Shown here piece after piece: positions 46,674 through 55,059 of a DNA stretch of 64,000 nt (positions within the stretch are counted from its first letter, which is position 1; the number at the start of each line of letters is the position of its first letter). The DNA lies in the NCBI RefSeq assembly GCF_021654795.1, contig NZ_AP025344.1, positions 3,472,501 to 3,536,500 on the forward strand. The letters are read 5' to 3'. Source of the stretch: Paenibacillus dendritiformis. Lineage in GTDB: Bacteria; Bacillota; Bacilli; Paenibacillales; Paenibacillaceae. Below the pieces are notes generated by a model. It saw only the letters and a list, made by a program, of their open reading frames with translations. It was not told the origin of the DNA and searched no databases. Both the position numbers and the translations under genes were made by a program.

Positions 46674-48689
46674 CTACAGCTGGCGGATTTGTTCAAAAGA
46701 CGAGCGCATTTGCTCCGCGCTCATCCAGACGAGCGGAATGACCAGATATAAAAACACGAGCGCGTACATCGGCGCGAATCCGAACCATTGTCCCCAGACC
46801 GCTTTGGCATCAATGCTCTTCTCATAATGCTGCTTAATCATCTCCTGCTCATAGAGCCAGTCCTGCTCTACGTCATCGAAGGCTTGATGAAGCGGAATCA
46901 GATCGAAGGCCAATTCGATTTTTTCGACGAAGCGGACAAAGTCCGGATAAGGAGCATCCCGCTTCAACTGCCGCAGCGCCTCCTCGGCCCCGCTCTCCCA
47001 ATTCATGAGGCATGCGTGCAGCGGCTTCCTGAAGTAAATCGAGCTTCGCCCCATCCAGGCCACGATCTGTTCAGCCGTCATGCGGTCGAAGGCTCTCAGC
47101 AGCAAGATCAGCGACTGGAATTGACATATCTCGGTCCTCATGTCGATATGCTGCAGCCGGATCCGGATATGAAGGAAGAGGACCGGGCAGGCATAAGCGG
47201 CAAGACTTGCGGCAAGGACCAGCAGGACCTCCCACCACTGAATGCGGCTCCCTTGCAGCCGATCGGCATAATCGGAAAAGAAGCTGTCTGCCTGCTTGGA
47301 TTTCCGTTCGCTGCCTAACGAAGACGGAGCAAGGAATTGTCGCTTCCATGCCTCAAGCGCTCCCCGCGACGGCTGCCCGGCGGCGCTGCTTCCTGGTACA
47401 GGCGGCATCTCCAGCCCGAGCGCCGCCATCTGCCGATGCAGTTGGTTCCACGCTCCGGAAGCCGCGGTGGACTGCAGCAGGAACAGCAGGCAGACGCCGC
47501 AGCACAGCGTGAGCGCAGCCAAGGCCCAGCGCCTGGCATAGAATTGATCCGCCGGCATGTCGTCGTTCGCCTTTCTCAAGAGCCGCTGAATCCGGCGGAT
47601 CGCCGCGGGCGGCGTACGGGCCATTAATCGGCCTGCGAGGCGCTTGACGGCAGGGCGGGTCCAGAGGCGGCGCTCCCATGTCCGCCGGGCTTCGGGTTCA
47701 GTTCGGTCTGCCCGCCAATGCAGTTGAAGCAGCAGCTTGTGGCAAATAAGAACCGTAAGGAACACCGCCAGTTGAAGCACCCAGCCGAGCTTGCTCTCAT
47801 AAAATTGCTGCATTAACGGGAAATAGGCCTTGGCCCAGCGGGCGAGCGGGTCAGCGAACAACACCGGCACGACCGCAATCGCCTGAAGCCCGCTCAGCAA
47901 ATATTCCAGCCGGGAACGCATCGTCAATTCCAGTTGCATCTCCCTCACGAGCATCGAGAGGCCTTGAAGGTAGGAGGAGCCTTGCCGCTGAGGCGGATCT
48001 CCGTATTCGACAACGAAGCGCGACAAGCCGGCGAACAGCTTGAAGTAACGGTTCGGAGCCGCCTCTTCATATGCAGCCAGAGCCGCTTCCGGCTCCTGCT
48101 CCTCCATCATCTCCAGCATTCGCTTCATATGAGGCTCTACCATCGGGTGCCCGCTCTCCGCCGCCTCGGCGATCGCCCCATCGACCATGCGATGGCGATG
48201 ATAGGCTTGTCTCACACTGGCGAAGGCCCCGGCCCCAAGCTTCAGCAGCTTGCGTTCCGCGCGCTGGACGGTCGCGTCCCGATACAGCCCTTCCGCGACG
48301 CTCAACACGAGCAGAAGCATGAGCCAAGACAGCGCATCCTGATCGAACGACAGGAATACGATCGCCGCCAGCGCAGCCGTCGCGGCGCTGCCGAGCAACA
48401 CGGCGGCCGTCTTCCGGCGAAGCAGCCATTCATCATACGAATAGAAGGGGCTTAGGCATTGCCGGATTGCACGGGCACGCCCCTTCAACAGCGGCATCCT
48501 TGCAGCGATGACATAGAAGCGCTGCAGCCCGTGATGCCATGCGGATCGGATAGGAGAGCCCCAAGACTCGCTCTGTCTAGGGAAGATTCGGGCTTGCCCG
48601 GCCTCAAGCCTCCGGCTGACCCGCCAGAGCAGAATACCGGCGGCCGCCGAGAAGACGGCCAGCGCCATCAACACCGTACTAACCGGCAA
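46674..48689 (-). CDS. Fused TadB/TadC-like type II secretion F-domain membrane protein
   Basis: A 671-residue inner-membrane platform protein. The start is TTG at 48689, nine bases after AGGAGGG. Helices lie near residues 5-22, 75-120 (two), 265-285, 305-325, 395-415, 490-515 and 635-660. Two cytoplasmic segments (about 125-260 and 520-630) each resemble T2SS F domains, seen as QLELTMRSRLEYLLSGLQAIA and VRFVEKIELAFDLIPLHQAFDDVE. In ordinary Tad systems these halves are separate proteins TadB and TadC. It overlaps the ATPase gene by 11 bases. Confidence 0.65.
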   Translation of the reverse strand: MPVSTVLMALAVFSAAAGILLWRVSRRLEAGQARIFPRQSESWGSPIRSAWHHGLQRFYVIAARMPLLKGRARAIRQCLSPFYSYDEWLLRRKTAAVLLGSAATAALAAIVFLSFDQDALSWLMLLLVLSVAEGLYRDATVQRAERKLLKLGAGAFASVRQAYHRHRMVDGAIAEAAESGHPMVEPHMKRMLEMMEEQEPEAALAAYEEAAPNRYFKLFAGLSRFVVEYGDPPQRQGSSYLQGLSMLVREMQLELTMRSRLEYLLSGLQAIAVVPVLFADPLARWAKAYFPLMQQFYESKLGWVLQLAVFLTVLICHKLLLQLHWRADRTEPEARRTWERRLWTRPAVKRLAGRLMARTPPAAIRRIQRLLRKANDDMPADQFYARRWALAALTLCCGVCLLFLLQSTAASGAWNQLHRQMAALGLEMPPVPGSSAAGQPSRGALEAWKRQFLAPSSLGSERKSKQADSFFSDYADRLQGSRIQWWEVLLVLAASLAAYACPVLFLHIRIRLQHIDMRTEICQFQSLILLLRAFDRMTAEQIVAWMGRSSIYFRKPLHACLMNWESGAEEALRQLKRDAPYPDFVRFVEKIELAFDLIPLHQAFDDVEQDWLYEQEMIKQHYEKSIDAKAVWGQWFGFAPMYALVFLYLVIPLVWMSAEQMRSSFEQIRQL

Positions 48690-50565
48690 GCTCCATCCCT
48701 CCTTCCCGGTTCAGCCATTCGCGGAACCGGCGCTTGTCCTCGGCAGTCATTTCCCGCTCCATTGCTTCGGCCTGCCGATCGGAGAGCGGGTGAACGAGGC
48801 AGTACCGGCCGTGCCGGTATTCCACGATATTGCGGAATTCGAATGCGCGCGCACGGCCAAGCCGGCGGTGCAGCTTCTCCGATGACAGGATATAGCGCTC
48901 CCAGGATACACCTGCGCTCCCGCTCTCCATGGACTGCGGCATGTCCCACGGCTCCGGCTCCGCCGCCGGGATGCACTCGGTTATCCGTTCGATATACCGT
49001 TTGCCGTCCGCGTCCCTTGCAAGATGCACATCAAAATGGAGAACGCCGCTGACTTGCTGCTCCGCAATCGCTTCATTATGGAAGATCCCGCATTTAAGCA
49101 GCGAATTGCGAAGCGAGAAAATCAAATCGGGGAACGTTTTCGCATGGTGCGTGAATACGGTAAACAAGCTTGCGACCTGCGCCATTTGAATCATCCAGGC
49201 CGCTACCGGATCGGCAGCGACTTCCCCGAGTATATGCACCGTGCCGTCCGTTTTCTTCTGCACGTCCAGCCCGGCCTGTCCGGAAATGCGCTCGGTCTCC
49301 CGAAGCGAGACAATATTCCGCTCCGGGTACAGGCGCCGCAAATGGAGCTCGAATGCCTGCTCCTGCACGCGAAGCGGATAGAACGGATAGATGGATTGGA
49401 CAAGCGCCATCAATAGCGTCGTCTTTCCCGATCCTTGCGCCCCGGTAACGGCCGTCACCCGGGCCCCTTTCATTAAAAACGTAAGCAGGGCGATGGGCAG
49501 GTCCGCGTTCTTGTCCGTAATCAGCTGCGGAAGGGCGACCCGGCTCGTATCGAATTTGCGGATGAAGAAGCACCAGGATTCCGCAAACGGCGGGCGAAGA
49601 ACGACAACCCGCGAGCCGTCCTTCATATGATTGACCCGGTAGCCGTCCGCTTCGGTCAGGGGGCCGGGCGATTGATGTTTGTAAATGTTGTGGCAGACTC
49701 GTCGCAGCTCCGCATCGCTGCCAAAGGAAAGAAACGCGAGCCGGATCGATTTCCCTTTATAAAAGATCCACACGCTGTCGCAGGCGCGAATCCCCTCCTT
49801 GCCGGACTCCCCTGATTCCGGCTGCTTCCGCTCGGCGTACGGCGAACCGGACAGCACGTCAGGTACTCCGTTAATGCCGCCGGAGACGCCGTCAATGCGC
49901 ATATCGCGCATCTCGTCAACGACCGAGAATCCTTTATACCGCTGATACAGCCGCTGAGCTATAATCCGAATCCGATCGCCACGCGAGAATTTCAATTGCT
50001 CCGCGCGGAACGCCGCATCGACCTCCTTGCTCGTGACGACATAGCCGGGTTCGTCCTCCCCAGACGGAGGAGTTCGTAATTCATCCCACTTGTACGCCCG
50101 TATCAGCTCATCCAATGCGCCATACCCGTAAAGCTGCTTGTACCCATACAGCAGCAAGTCGAACTTGTCCTGAGCCGTGAGCAGATCCGGGCGATTGAAT
50201 GGGATAAGCCCATCCTGTTCATCCGCCGCGAGCTTGATATGCCGTTCGATAATATCGGCTATCCACTCTTTTATATATTCCTTGGCCGCAGGCTCGCCGC
50301 TGTTGCATGCTTTCAGCGCCTTTTTGAGCGCCAGTCTCCGCGCCGTCTCGCGCCGGAATTCCTCTTCATTGGCATGCAGATCCATCAGAATATCGGACGT
50401 CCACGATATAAAATACTGCTTCACGGCGGTCTCTAGATTTTCCCATGTCCATTCCTGACGCTTGCCCGAACGGACCGCCTCTCTTCCCCTGCCGAGCAGG
50501 CGCATCCCCAATGCGGCAAGCGATCCAGCGGCAATTGCCGCGATGAGAATCCCGTTCCAGAACAC
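48679..50565 (-). CDS. CpaF/TadA-like type II/IV secretion ATPase
   Basis: A motor ATPase of about 628 residues. I chose the GTG at 50565 behind GGGGTGAGC, right after the previous stop. A possible N-terminal helix (residues 4-20) is unusual for this family. The P-loop is GAQGSGKTTLLMAL near residue 395; an Asp-box-like RETERIS, a Walker-B region VHILGEVAADPVAAW, and a His-box FTHHAKTFPDL follow. The N-terminal domain with DLLLYGYKQLYGYGALDELI is typical of CpaF. It should hydrolyse ATP to drive pilus assembly or secretion. Confidence 0.85.
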   Translation of the reverse strand: MFWNGILIAAIAAGSLAALGMRLLGRGREAVRSGKRQEWTWENLETAVKQYFISWTSDILMDLHANEEEFRRETARRLALKKALKACNSGEPAAKEYIKEWIADIIERHIKLAADEQDGLIPFNRPDLLTAQDKFDLLLYGYKQLYGYGALDELIRAYKWDELRTPPSGEDEPGYVVTSKEVDAAFRAEQLKFSRGDRIRIIAQRLYQRYKGFSVVDEMRDMRIDGVSGGINGVPDVLSGSPYAERKQPESGESGKEGIRACDSVWIFYKGKSIRLAFLSFGSDAELRRVCHNIYKHQSPGPLTEADGYRVNHMKDGSRVVVLRPPFAESWCFFIRKFDTSRVALPQLITDKNADLPIALLTFLMKGARVTAVTGAQGSGKTTLLMALVQSIYPFYPLRVQEQAFELHLRRLYPERNIVSLRETERISGQAGLDVQKKTDGTVHILGEVAADPVAAWMIQMAQVASLFTVFTHHAKTFPDLIFSLRNSLLKCGIFHNEAIAEQQVSGVLHFDVHLARDADGKRYIERITECIPAAEPEPWDMPQSMESGSAGVSWERYILSSEKLHRRLGRARAFEFRNIVEYRHGRYCLVHPLSDRQAEAMEREMTAEDKRRFREWLNREGGMELAG

Positions 50566-50569
50566 GCGC

Positions 50570-51376
50570 TCACCCCGCTCTCTCTGGCCCGGAACGCGCA
50601 ATCGCGCCCGACTCGGACATAAGCCAATCCGCCAGCTTGCTGTGATAATCGGCAAATCCATTTCGCGGCAGCCTTATGAGCTGTTGAATGTACCAGGAAA
50701 GGAGCTTCCCCTCGTCAGCGGCATTGCGGAAGCCGGCAGAGTACGGAACAAGGAACAGCGGCGCCATCGGCTTGTAGTGACGGCGAACCCGGACATCGTT
50801 TTGCCGGATTGCACCATCATACATGCCTAATATAAAGGCGGAGGCCGGCGATCCCTCATATCGGAACGCGGCCTCCAGCGAAGACCGCTGCTGGCTGGCG
50901 ACGACCAGGGTCCCATGGGCCCGCCCCCCGACAACCTGCCCCATATCTTCGCCCGCGTCCCACAGCACGATGTCATACCGCTTCTCCGCCAGTTCCATGA
51001 TTCTTGGTATCCATTGGCCCAGCTTGAGTCCCCCATATGAACGTACATGGTCATCGTCGAAGCCTGGCAGCAGATCGAGATTGCGCATGACGGGCGCTGT
51101 GAAGGATACGAACATATCATCCTCCGCTTGCTGGTGCTCCAGCATGCGGACCAGATTGCTCCAACCGTTCGGCGTGGCGCGATAGCGTATCGAAGACGCC
51201 GCCTCCGGCTTCGGCAGGATCGCCTCCAGCCCCCTTCCCCGCTGCTCTGCATGTATGAGGAGCACCCGCAGCCGGCTGCGCCAGGCGAGCGTCATGCCCA
51301 AGCATGCCGTTAATGAGGTGCCTCCGCACATTCCCCGTCCCGCCGAACGTATCATCCAATGCTTGCATAGCGGCAT
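50570..51376 (-). CDS. MinD/CpaE-like ATPase-fold protein with altered P-loop (second)
   Basis: A 268-residue protein. The N-terminal RSAGRGMCGGTSLTACLGMTLA segment aligns with a ParA/MinD P-loop and following helix, but the usual Lys residues (KGGxGKT) are lacking. LRVLLIHAEQRGRG fits the next strand, and YDIVLWDAGEDMGQVV the Walker-B Asp. The start could be at 51376 or at an ATG seven codons later that begins directly at the P-loop. It lies between the first MinD-like gene and the CpaF gene. A TadZ/CpaE-like positioning role is inferred. Confidence 0.6.
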   Translation of the reverse strand: MPLCKHWMIRSAGRGMCGGTSLTACLGMTLAWRSRLRVLLIHAEQRGRGLEAILPKPEAASSIRYRATPNGWSNLVRMLEHQQAEDDMFVSFTAPVMRNLDLLPGFDDDHVRSYGGLKLGQWIPRIMELAEKRYDIVLWDAGEDMGQVVGGRAHGTLVVASQQRSSLEAAFRYEGSPASAFILGMYDGAIRQNDVRVRRHYKPMAPLFLVPYSAGFRNAADEGKLLSWYIQQLIRLPRNGFADYHSKLADWLMSESGAIARSGPERAG

Positions 51377-51383
51377 TTTTGCA

Positions 51384-52097
51384 TTACCGTCCTTTCGTCT
51401 TGGCCTTCAGACATCTTCTCCATTCTCTGTCCCCCAGAGGTCCCGCAATCTGCTCGAGGAGCTGGCGCCATGCTCTCTTCGTTCCGCGCGCATAGGCCTG
51501 AAGACGGAGCGTTCCCCCATGCTCCTGCTCCATCTTCGCCGCCCAATTCCGTTCGTCTTCGGGAATGACGACCCCTGCCTCCGACCAGCGCTGCCCGAAT
51601 TCGGAATGATATAAATCTTTTACAAATGCCAGCTCAGACTCCGGCTCAACGGAACGGAACAGGACCGGAATGAATGCGAGCGGTTCCCCTTCCTGCTTGC
51701 GCTGAAAGGCAGCCAGCCACTCTTTGTTCTTCGCGATATGATAGCGCTCCGCAGTCTGGCATAGGAAACGGCAATCCGCTTCCGCCCATTGCGCGGGAGC
51801 AAAAAATGCCGCTGAGTCCGTATCAACGAGGACATGATCATAGCCCGGCGCCGCCTCATGTTCCCGTTCCAGGGTCCGGAACGCGTCCATCCAATTCGAG
51901 CATCCGGTCAATACATCGAAGCCGTTCCAATTCATCAGCTTCATGGACGAGGCCGGGCCCGCAATCCGGTACGCGCTCCATTGTTCCCGGGTCCCGTCAA
52001 TCAGCAGCACTTTGCGCTGCAGCCGGGCCAGTATGGTGGATACCGCAAAGAGATGATCGCTCTTATCCACGCTTCCGATAAATATCGCGGTCGTCAA
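51384..52097 (-). CDS. MinD/CpaE-like protein without a P-loop (first)
   Basis: A 237-residue protein. MTTAIFIGSVDKSDHLFAVS occupies the place of a P-loop, and RKVLLIDGTREQWSAYRI and YDHVLVDTDSAAFFAP match the strand-2 and Walker-B positions of the ParA/MinD fold. The nucleotide-binding residues are absent, so it is probably a non-catalytic scaffold of the TadZ kind. It begins 30 bases after the CpaB-like gene and ends eight bases before the second MinD-like gene. The fold call is by pattern and moderate. Confidence 0.55.
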   Translation of the reverse strand: MTTAIFIGSVDKSDHLFAVSTILARLQRKVLLIDGTREQWSAYRIAGPASSMKLMNWNGFDVLTGCSNWMDAFRTLEREHEAAPGYDHVLVDTDSAAFFAPAQWAEADCRFLCQTAERYHIAKNKEWLAAFQRKQEGEPLAFIPVLFRSVEPESELAFVKDLYHSEFGQRWSEAGVVIPEDERNWAAKMEQEHGGTLRLQAYARGTKRAWRQLLEQIAGPLGDREWRRCLKAKTKGR

Positions 52098-52127
52098 TCG
52101 TATTCCCCCTCTTCTTCACTTCCGCCG

Positions 52128-53321
52128 CTAGCGGCGGTCAGGCTCGGAAAAGATAGCCTCGCGCACTGCCGCATCTTCTGCCTCATTTCCGGGGCCGCCA
52201 GTCCTTAGCTGCGAGACGTCCTCCGAGATGGAATGATCGGATCTATCCGTATGCAACGGCTCCTCAGGCCGTCCAGCCGGCTCTTTCTCTGTTCCCGCGC
52301 CCTCGGGTACCGTATGCGGCAATGGCCGCAGCCTATCCTGGACTAACGGTTCTGCGTACGCGCCTCCCTTGGGACCGACGAACGGAGAATCCCTCACCGC
52401 CTCCGGCGATCTCCCCGTCAGCGGAGACGCTTCGGCTGCCTGGGCGGGAAGAGGCTTACGAGCGGCCTGACTCTTCTCCACAGGGCTCATTCTTCCTCCG
52501 CCGCTCTCGTCCCTCCCGGCAGGCCATGCCTTTTCGAGCTGTTGGCGAAGGCGAGCCATTAGCCCCGCATTGGCCTGCTTCACGATATTCGGGTTCGATT
52601 CCATCAGCTTCAGCACCTGTTCATTGGGAGGATAGTTGACTGCCGCATCCTTTTGCAGATGAGGCTCGATATACCGCAATGCATAAATTTGCCCCCCGTG
52701 CAAATAAGCGTCCACGCAGGCGCTGGAGAACGATAATCGTTCACGCTCATCCATCTGCAGCCAGACGACAGGGTCCTGCAGATCATGGATCGCCTTGCGG
52801 GACAGAATGACATAATCTTGGCCATCTGGGAACCGGATGCGGACATCAATCGCGTCCCGCTTGCTCAGCAGCAGCGGCAGTTGAATGACCGCCGTCTCCA
52901 CCCATCGCATATCATCCGCCAACCGCGCCTCTTCATAGAGCAGCGAGGCCAGGACAGGAGTTTTTGCCGATACGTCAATTTTCAGCACCTTCCCGATTGC
53001 GTCGCTGGCCTCCTGCACCCGGCCGACCGGCGCAGCCGATACTGCGGTCTCCTCTCTCTTCAGATCGGCTAGACTGACTCGGGTCCCGGCCGGGAGCGGC
53101 CGCTCGAACACCCATATTGCGGCCTGCCGCTTCCGCTGTTCCGCAGCCAGCCGCTCCAGCCGCTCGATTTCCTGCTTATATTCCGCTTCCACAGACGAGC
53201 GCAGCGCAAATAATTGCCGGTCGGACCACCATAGGCCGCCCCCGAACAACATGCCTGCCGCCGCCGCGCCGCACAGCGCGGACCACGCCATCTGCTTGCT
53301 TCTCCGCGTCCAACGTCTCAA
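52128..53321 (-). CDS. CpaB/RcpC-like SAF-domain protein
   Basis: A protein of about 397 residues. The TTG at 53321 overlaps the kinase stop codon as TTGA and has AGAGGAG ten bases upstream. A short basic head is followed by a helix at about 13-32, a coiled coil (VEAEYKQEIERLERLAAEQ) and a SAF-like domain from about 70 (VFERPLPAGTRVSLADLKRE ... ILASLLYEEARL-like). The last 130 residues are Pro/Glu/Arg/Ser-rich and likely disordered. In Tad systems CpaB/RcpC lies outside the membrane and helps pilus assembly; here it would span the wall zone. Confidence 0.7.
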   Translation of the reverse strand: MRRWTRRSKQMAWSALCGAAAAGMLFGGGLWWSDRQLFALRSSVEAEYKQEIERLERLAAEQRKRQAAIWVFERPLPAGTRVSLADLKREETAVSAAPVGRVQEASDAIGKVLKIDVSAKTPVLASLLYEEARLADDMRWVETAVIQLPLLLSKRDAIDVRIRFPDGQDYVILSRKAIHDLQDPVVWLQMDERERLSFSSACVDAYLHGGQIYALRYIEPHLQKDAAVNYPPNEQVLKLMESNPNIVKQANAGLMARLRQQLEKAWPAGRDESGGGRMSPVEKSQAARKPLPAQAAEASPLTGRSPEAVRDSPFVGPKGGAYAEPLVQDRLRPLPHTVPEGAGTEKEPAGRPEEPLHTDRSDHSISEDVSQLRTGGPGNEAEDAAVREAIFSEPDRR

Positions 53322-54892
53322 CTTCGCACCACTCCTCTGGCAAGTCTCTTCTCCTTCATCCAACGCCAGAGCCGATTCAGCCAGCTCCCGCCGGATGCCA
53401 CTCCCCCTGCGAGTTCTTCCGACCATCGCCGTCCGTCCTCGCTCCACTCGAACGGATTCGGCCGGTAAGGCAGAGTCATGACGCCCCTGCATTGCCCGCG
53501 CAACCAAGGCGGCCGCCAGGCTGGATAGGCGTCCGCATGCGAAATGGCTGCGTACCAGTGCATGCATTGGTTCGCCTCTAGCCTCCGGGCCGCCTCGCGC
53601 AGCTCTTCCCGGCGCCAGGGAGCGGCGCTGCCGACGAGCACCGGAATCTGGGCCCGTTCGAATTCCGCACTCCGGTCTCCCGCCGGGCCCGCACCCATAT
53701 CAAGCACGACGTAATCGTACCGGCCAAGCAAATACGGCAGGAGATTGCTCCGCGTCCAGCGGTAACAGGTCACGCCATGCAGCCGGGTTCCTCCGTCTGC
53801 GGCCGGATCTCCCGCCGCCTTCCCGCGTACTCGAAGGTTGCCCATCGCATCCGGCTCCTCGCCTTCATAATCCGCCTCCAAGGAGCGAATGACCGCACCG
53901 TCCCCCTCTTCATGGGCATCGACATAGGCCGTCCTGCCCAGTTTCCCTGCCTGCAGATGATACGCGCACATCAACGCCGCATGCGTCGTCCCTATTCCGG
54001 GGGAGGTTCCGGAAAAAGCAATCACTACTCCCGCGCCTATCCTCCCGGCTGCATATTGAGGCGAGTTCGACTCCTCCATAGAAAATCTGGCGTCCCCTGC
54101 GGCGAACGGCTTCAAGACTTCAAGCAGTTCCTGCGCCGTCTGATGGCGATCATCAGGACGGTCGGCCAAAAGCTTGACGAGGATCGGAAAGAAATCGGCC
54201 GGAACGTCATCGGCCAGACATCGCGGCGACAGCGGAATCTCGCCCTTCCAGCGGCCCGCCGACAGGATATGGGCCAGCAAAGCGCCCAGTCCGTATAGAT
54301 CTGTGCGCGCATCGCTCTGCTTGCCACCGTACTGCTCCGGCGCGGCGAACCCGACCGTGCCGAGCTTCACCGTATCGTGCTCCTTGTCTGCAAGGACGCT
54401 GCGGGCGATTCCGAAATCAATCAGCTTCACCTGGCCCTGCCGGGTCACCATAATGTTCGACGGCTTCATATCTCGGAATACGATAGGCGGATGCCGGCTA
54501 TGCAAATAAGACAAAGCTTCGCAAATTGGCACCGCGTACCCGATGGCCTCGGCGAACGGAATCGGCCGCTCCCGCATTCGTTCCCCCAATGTCGCCCCCT
54601 CGATATATTCCATGACGAGATAAGACCTTCCCGAGGCGTCGGGCGGATAAAAATCAACAATGAGAGGGAGATGCGGATGGCGCAGAGCCGTCAACAGCCT
54701 CGCTTCATGCACGAGCTGATCCATATCCCGAGCGGCGGGCTTGGAAACCTTAATGGCCCACGGCTTCCCGGCCAGCCGCTCGTCTTCCGCCAAATAGACG
54801 GAGCTCATCCCTCCGCTTCCAAGCAATCGGACAATGCGGTACCTGCCGTGCAGCAGTTGGCCCGGCCGCAGGTTATATCCATGTTCCGGCAA
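53318..54892 (-). CDS. Ser/Thr protein kinase fused to a MinD/CpaE-like domain
   Basis: A protein of about 524 residues heading the Tad-like locus. I start it at the TTG at 54892 because the longer frame runs into the preceding terminator. Residues 15-275 are a complete Hanks-type kinase: glycine loop LLGSGGMSSVYLAED, Lys in WAIKVS, catalytic FRDMKPSNIM (HRD with Phe for His), DFG in LIDFGIARS and APEQYGG. Residues 290-470 resemble a CpaE/MinD fold: AFSGTSPGIGTTHAAL (P-loop without Lys), AYVDAHEEGDG and YDYVVLDMGAGPAGD. No membrane helix or PASTA repeats are present, unlike PrkC. It likely phosphorylates components of the locus. Confidence 0.75.
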   Translation of the reverse strand: MPEHGYNLRPGQLLHGRYRIVRLLGSGGMSSVYLAEDERLAGKPWAIKVSKPAARDMDQLVHEARLLTALRHPHLPLIVDFYPPDASGRSYLVMEYIEGATLGERMRERPIPFAEAIGYAVPICEALSYLHSRHPPIVFRDMKPSNIMVTRQGQVKLIDFGIARSVLADKEHDTVKLGTVGFAAPEQYGGKQSDARTDLYGLGALLAHILSAGRWKGEIPLSPRCLADDVPADFFPILVKLLADRPDDRHQTAQELLEVLKPFAAGDARFSMEESNSPQYAAGRIGAGVVIAFSGTSPGIGTTHAALMCAYHLQAGKLGRTAYVDAHEEGDGAVIRSLEADYEGEEPDAMGNLRVRGKAAGDPAADGGTRLHGVTCYRWTRSNLLPYLLGRYDYVVLDMGAGPAGDRSAEFERAQIPVLVGSAAPWRREELREAARRLEANQCMHWYAAISHADAYPAWRPPWLRGQCRGVMTLPYRPNPFEWSEDGRRWSEELAGGVASGGSWLNRLWRWMKEKRLARGVVRS

Positions 54893-54912
54893 TGCAATCC
54901 CCCCATGGCAAC

Positions 54913-54960
54913 GCAAAAAAGCACCCTGAAAACGAACCATCGTTCGTAATCAGGGTGCTT
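54913..54960 (-). terminator. Intrinsic terminator/leader hairpin ahead of the Tad-like locus
   Basis: On the minus strand AAGCACCCTGA pairs perfectly with TCAGGGTGCTT, with an inner ACGAA/TTCGT stem, followed by TTTTTTGCG. It lies 100 bases after the methyltransferase stop, and only 21 bases before the kinase start. It may end the upstream message and, because a promoter-like sequence precedes it, also act as an attenuator for the locus. Confidence 0.85.
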
Positions 54961-54988
54961 CCCTGTGTGCACGCTATGTTTTGATGCT

Positions 54989-55017
54989 AGTGTATCGCAG
55001 TTCCGCCGGCTTGTCCA
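54989..55017 (-). promoter_or_regulatory. Candidate promoter of the Tad-like locus
   Basis: On the minus strand TGGACA, 17 bases, TACACT. A transcript would begin near 54982 and run straight into the hairpin at 54913-54960. It is the only promoter-like sequence seen between the previous gene and the locus. Confidence 0.4.
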
Positions 55018-55059
55018 GCCTCATTTTGAAAAAAATCCGAGCCTCAATAATTCATTCCA

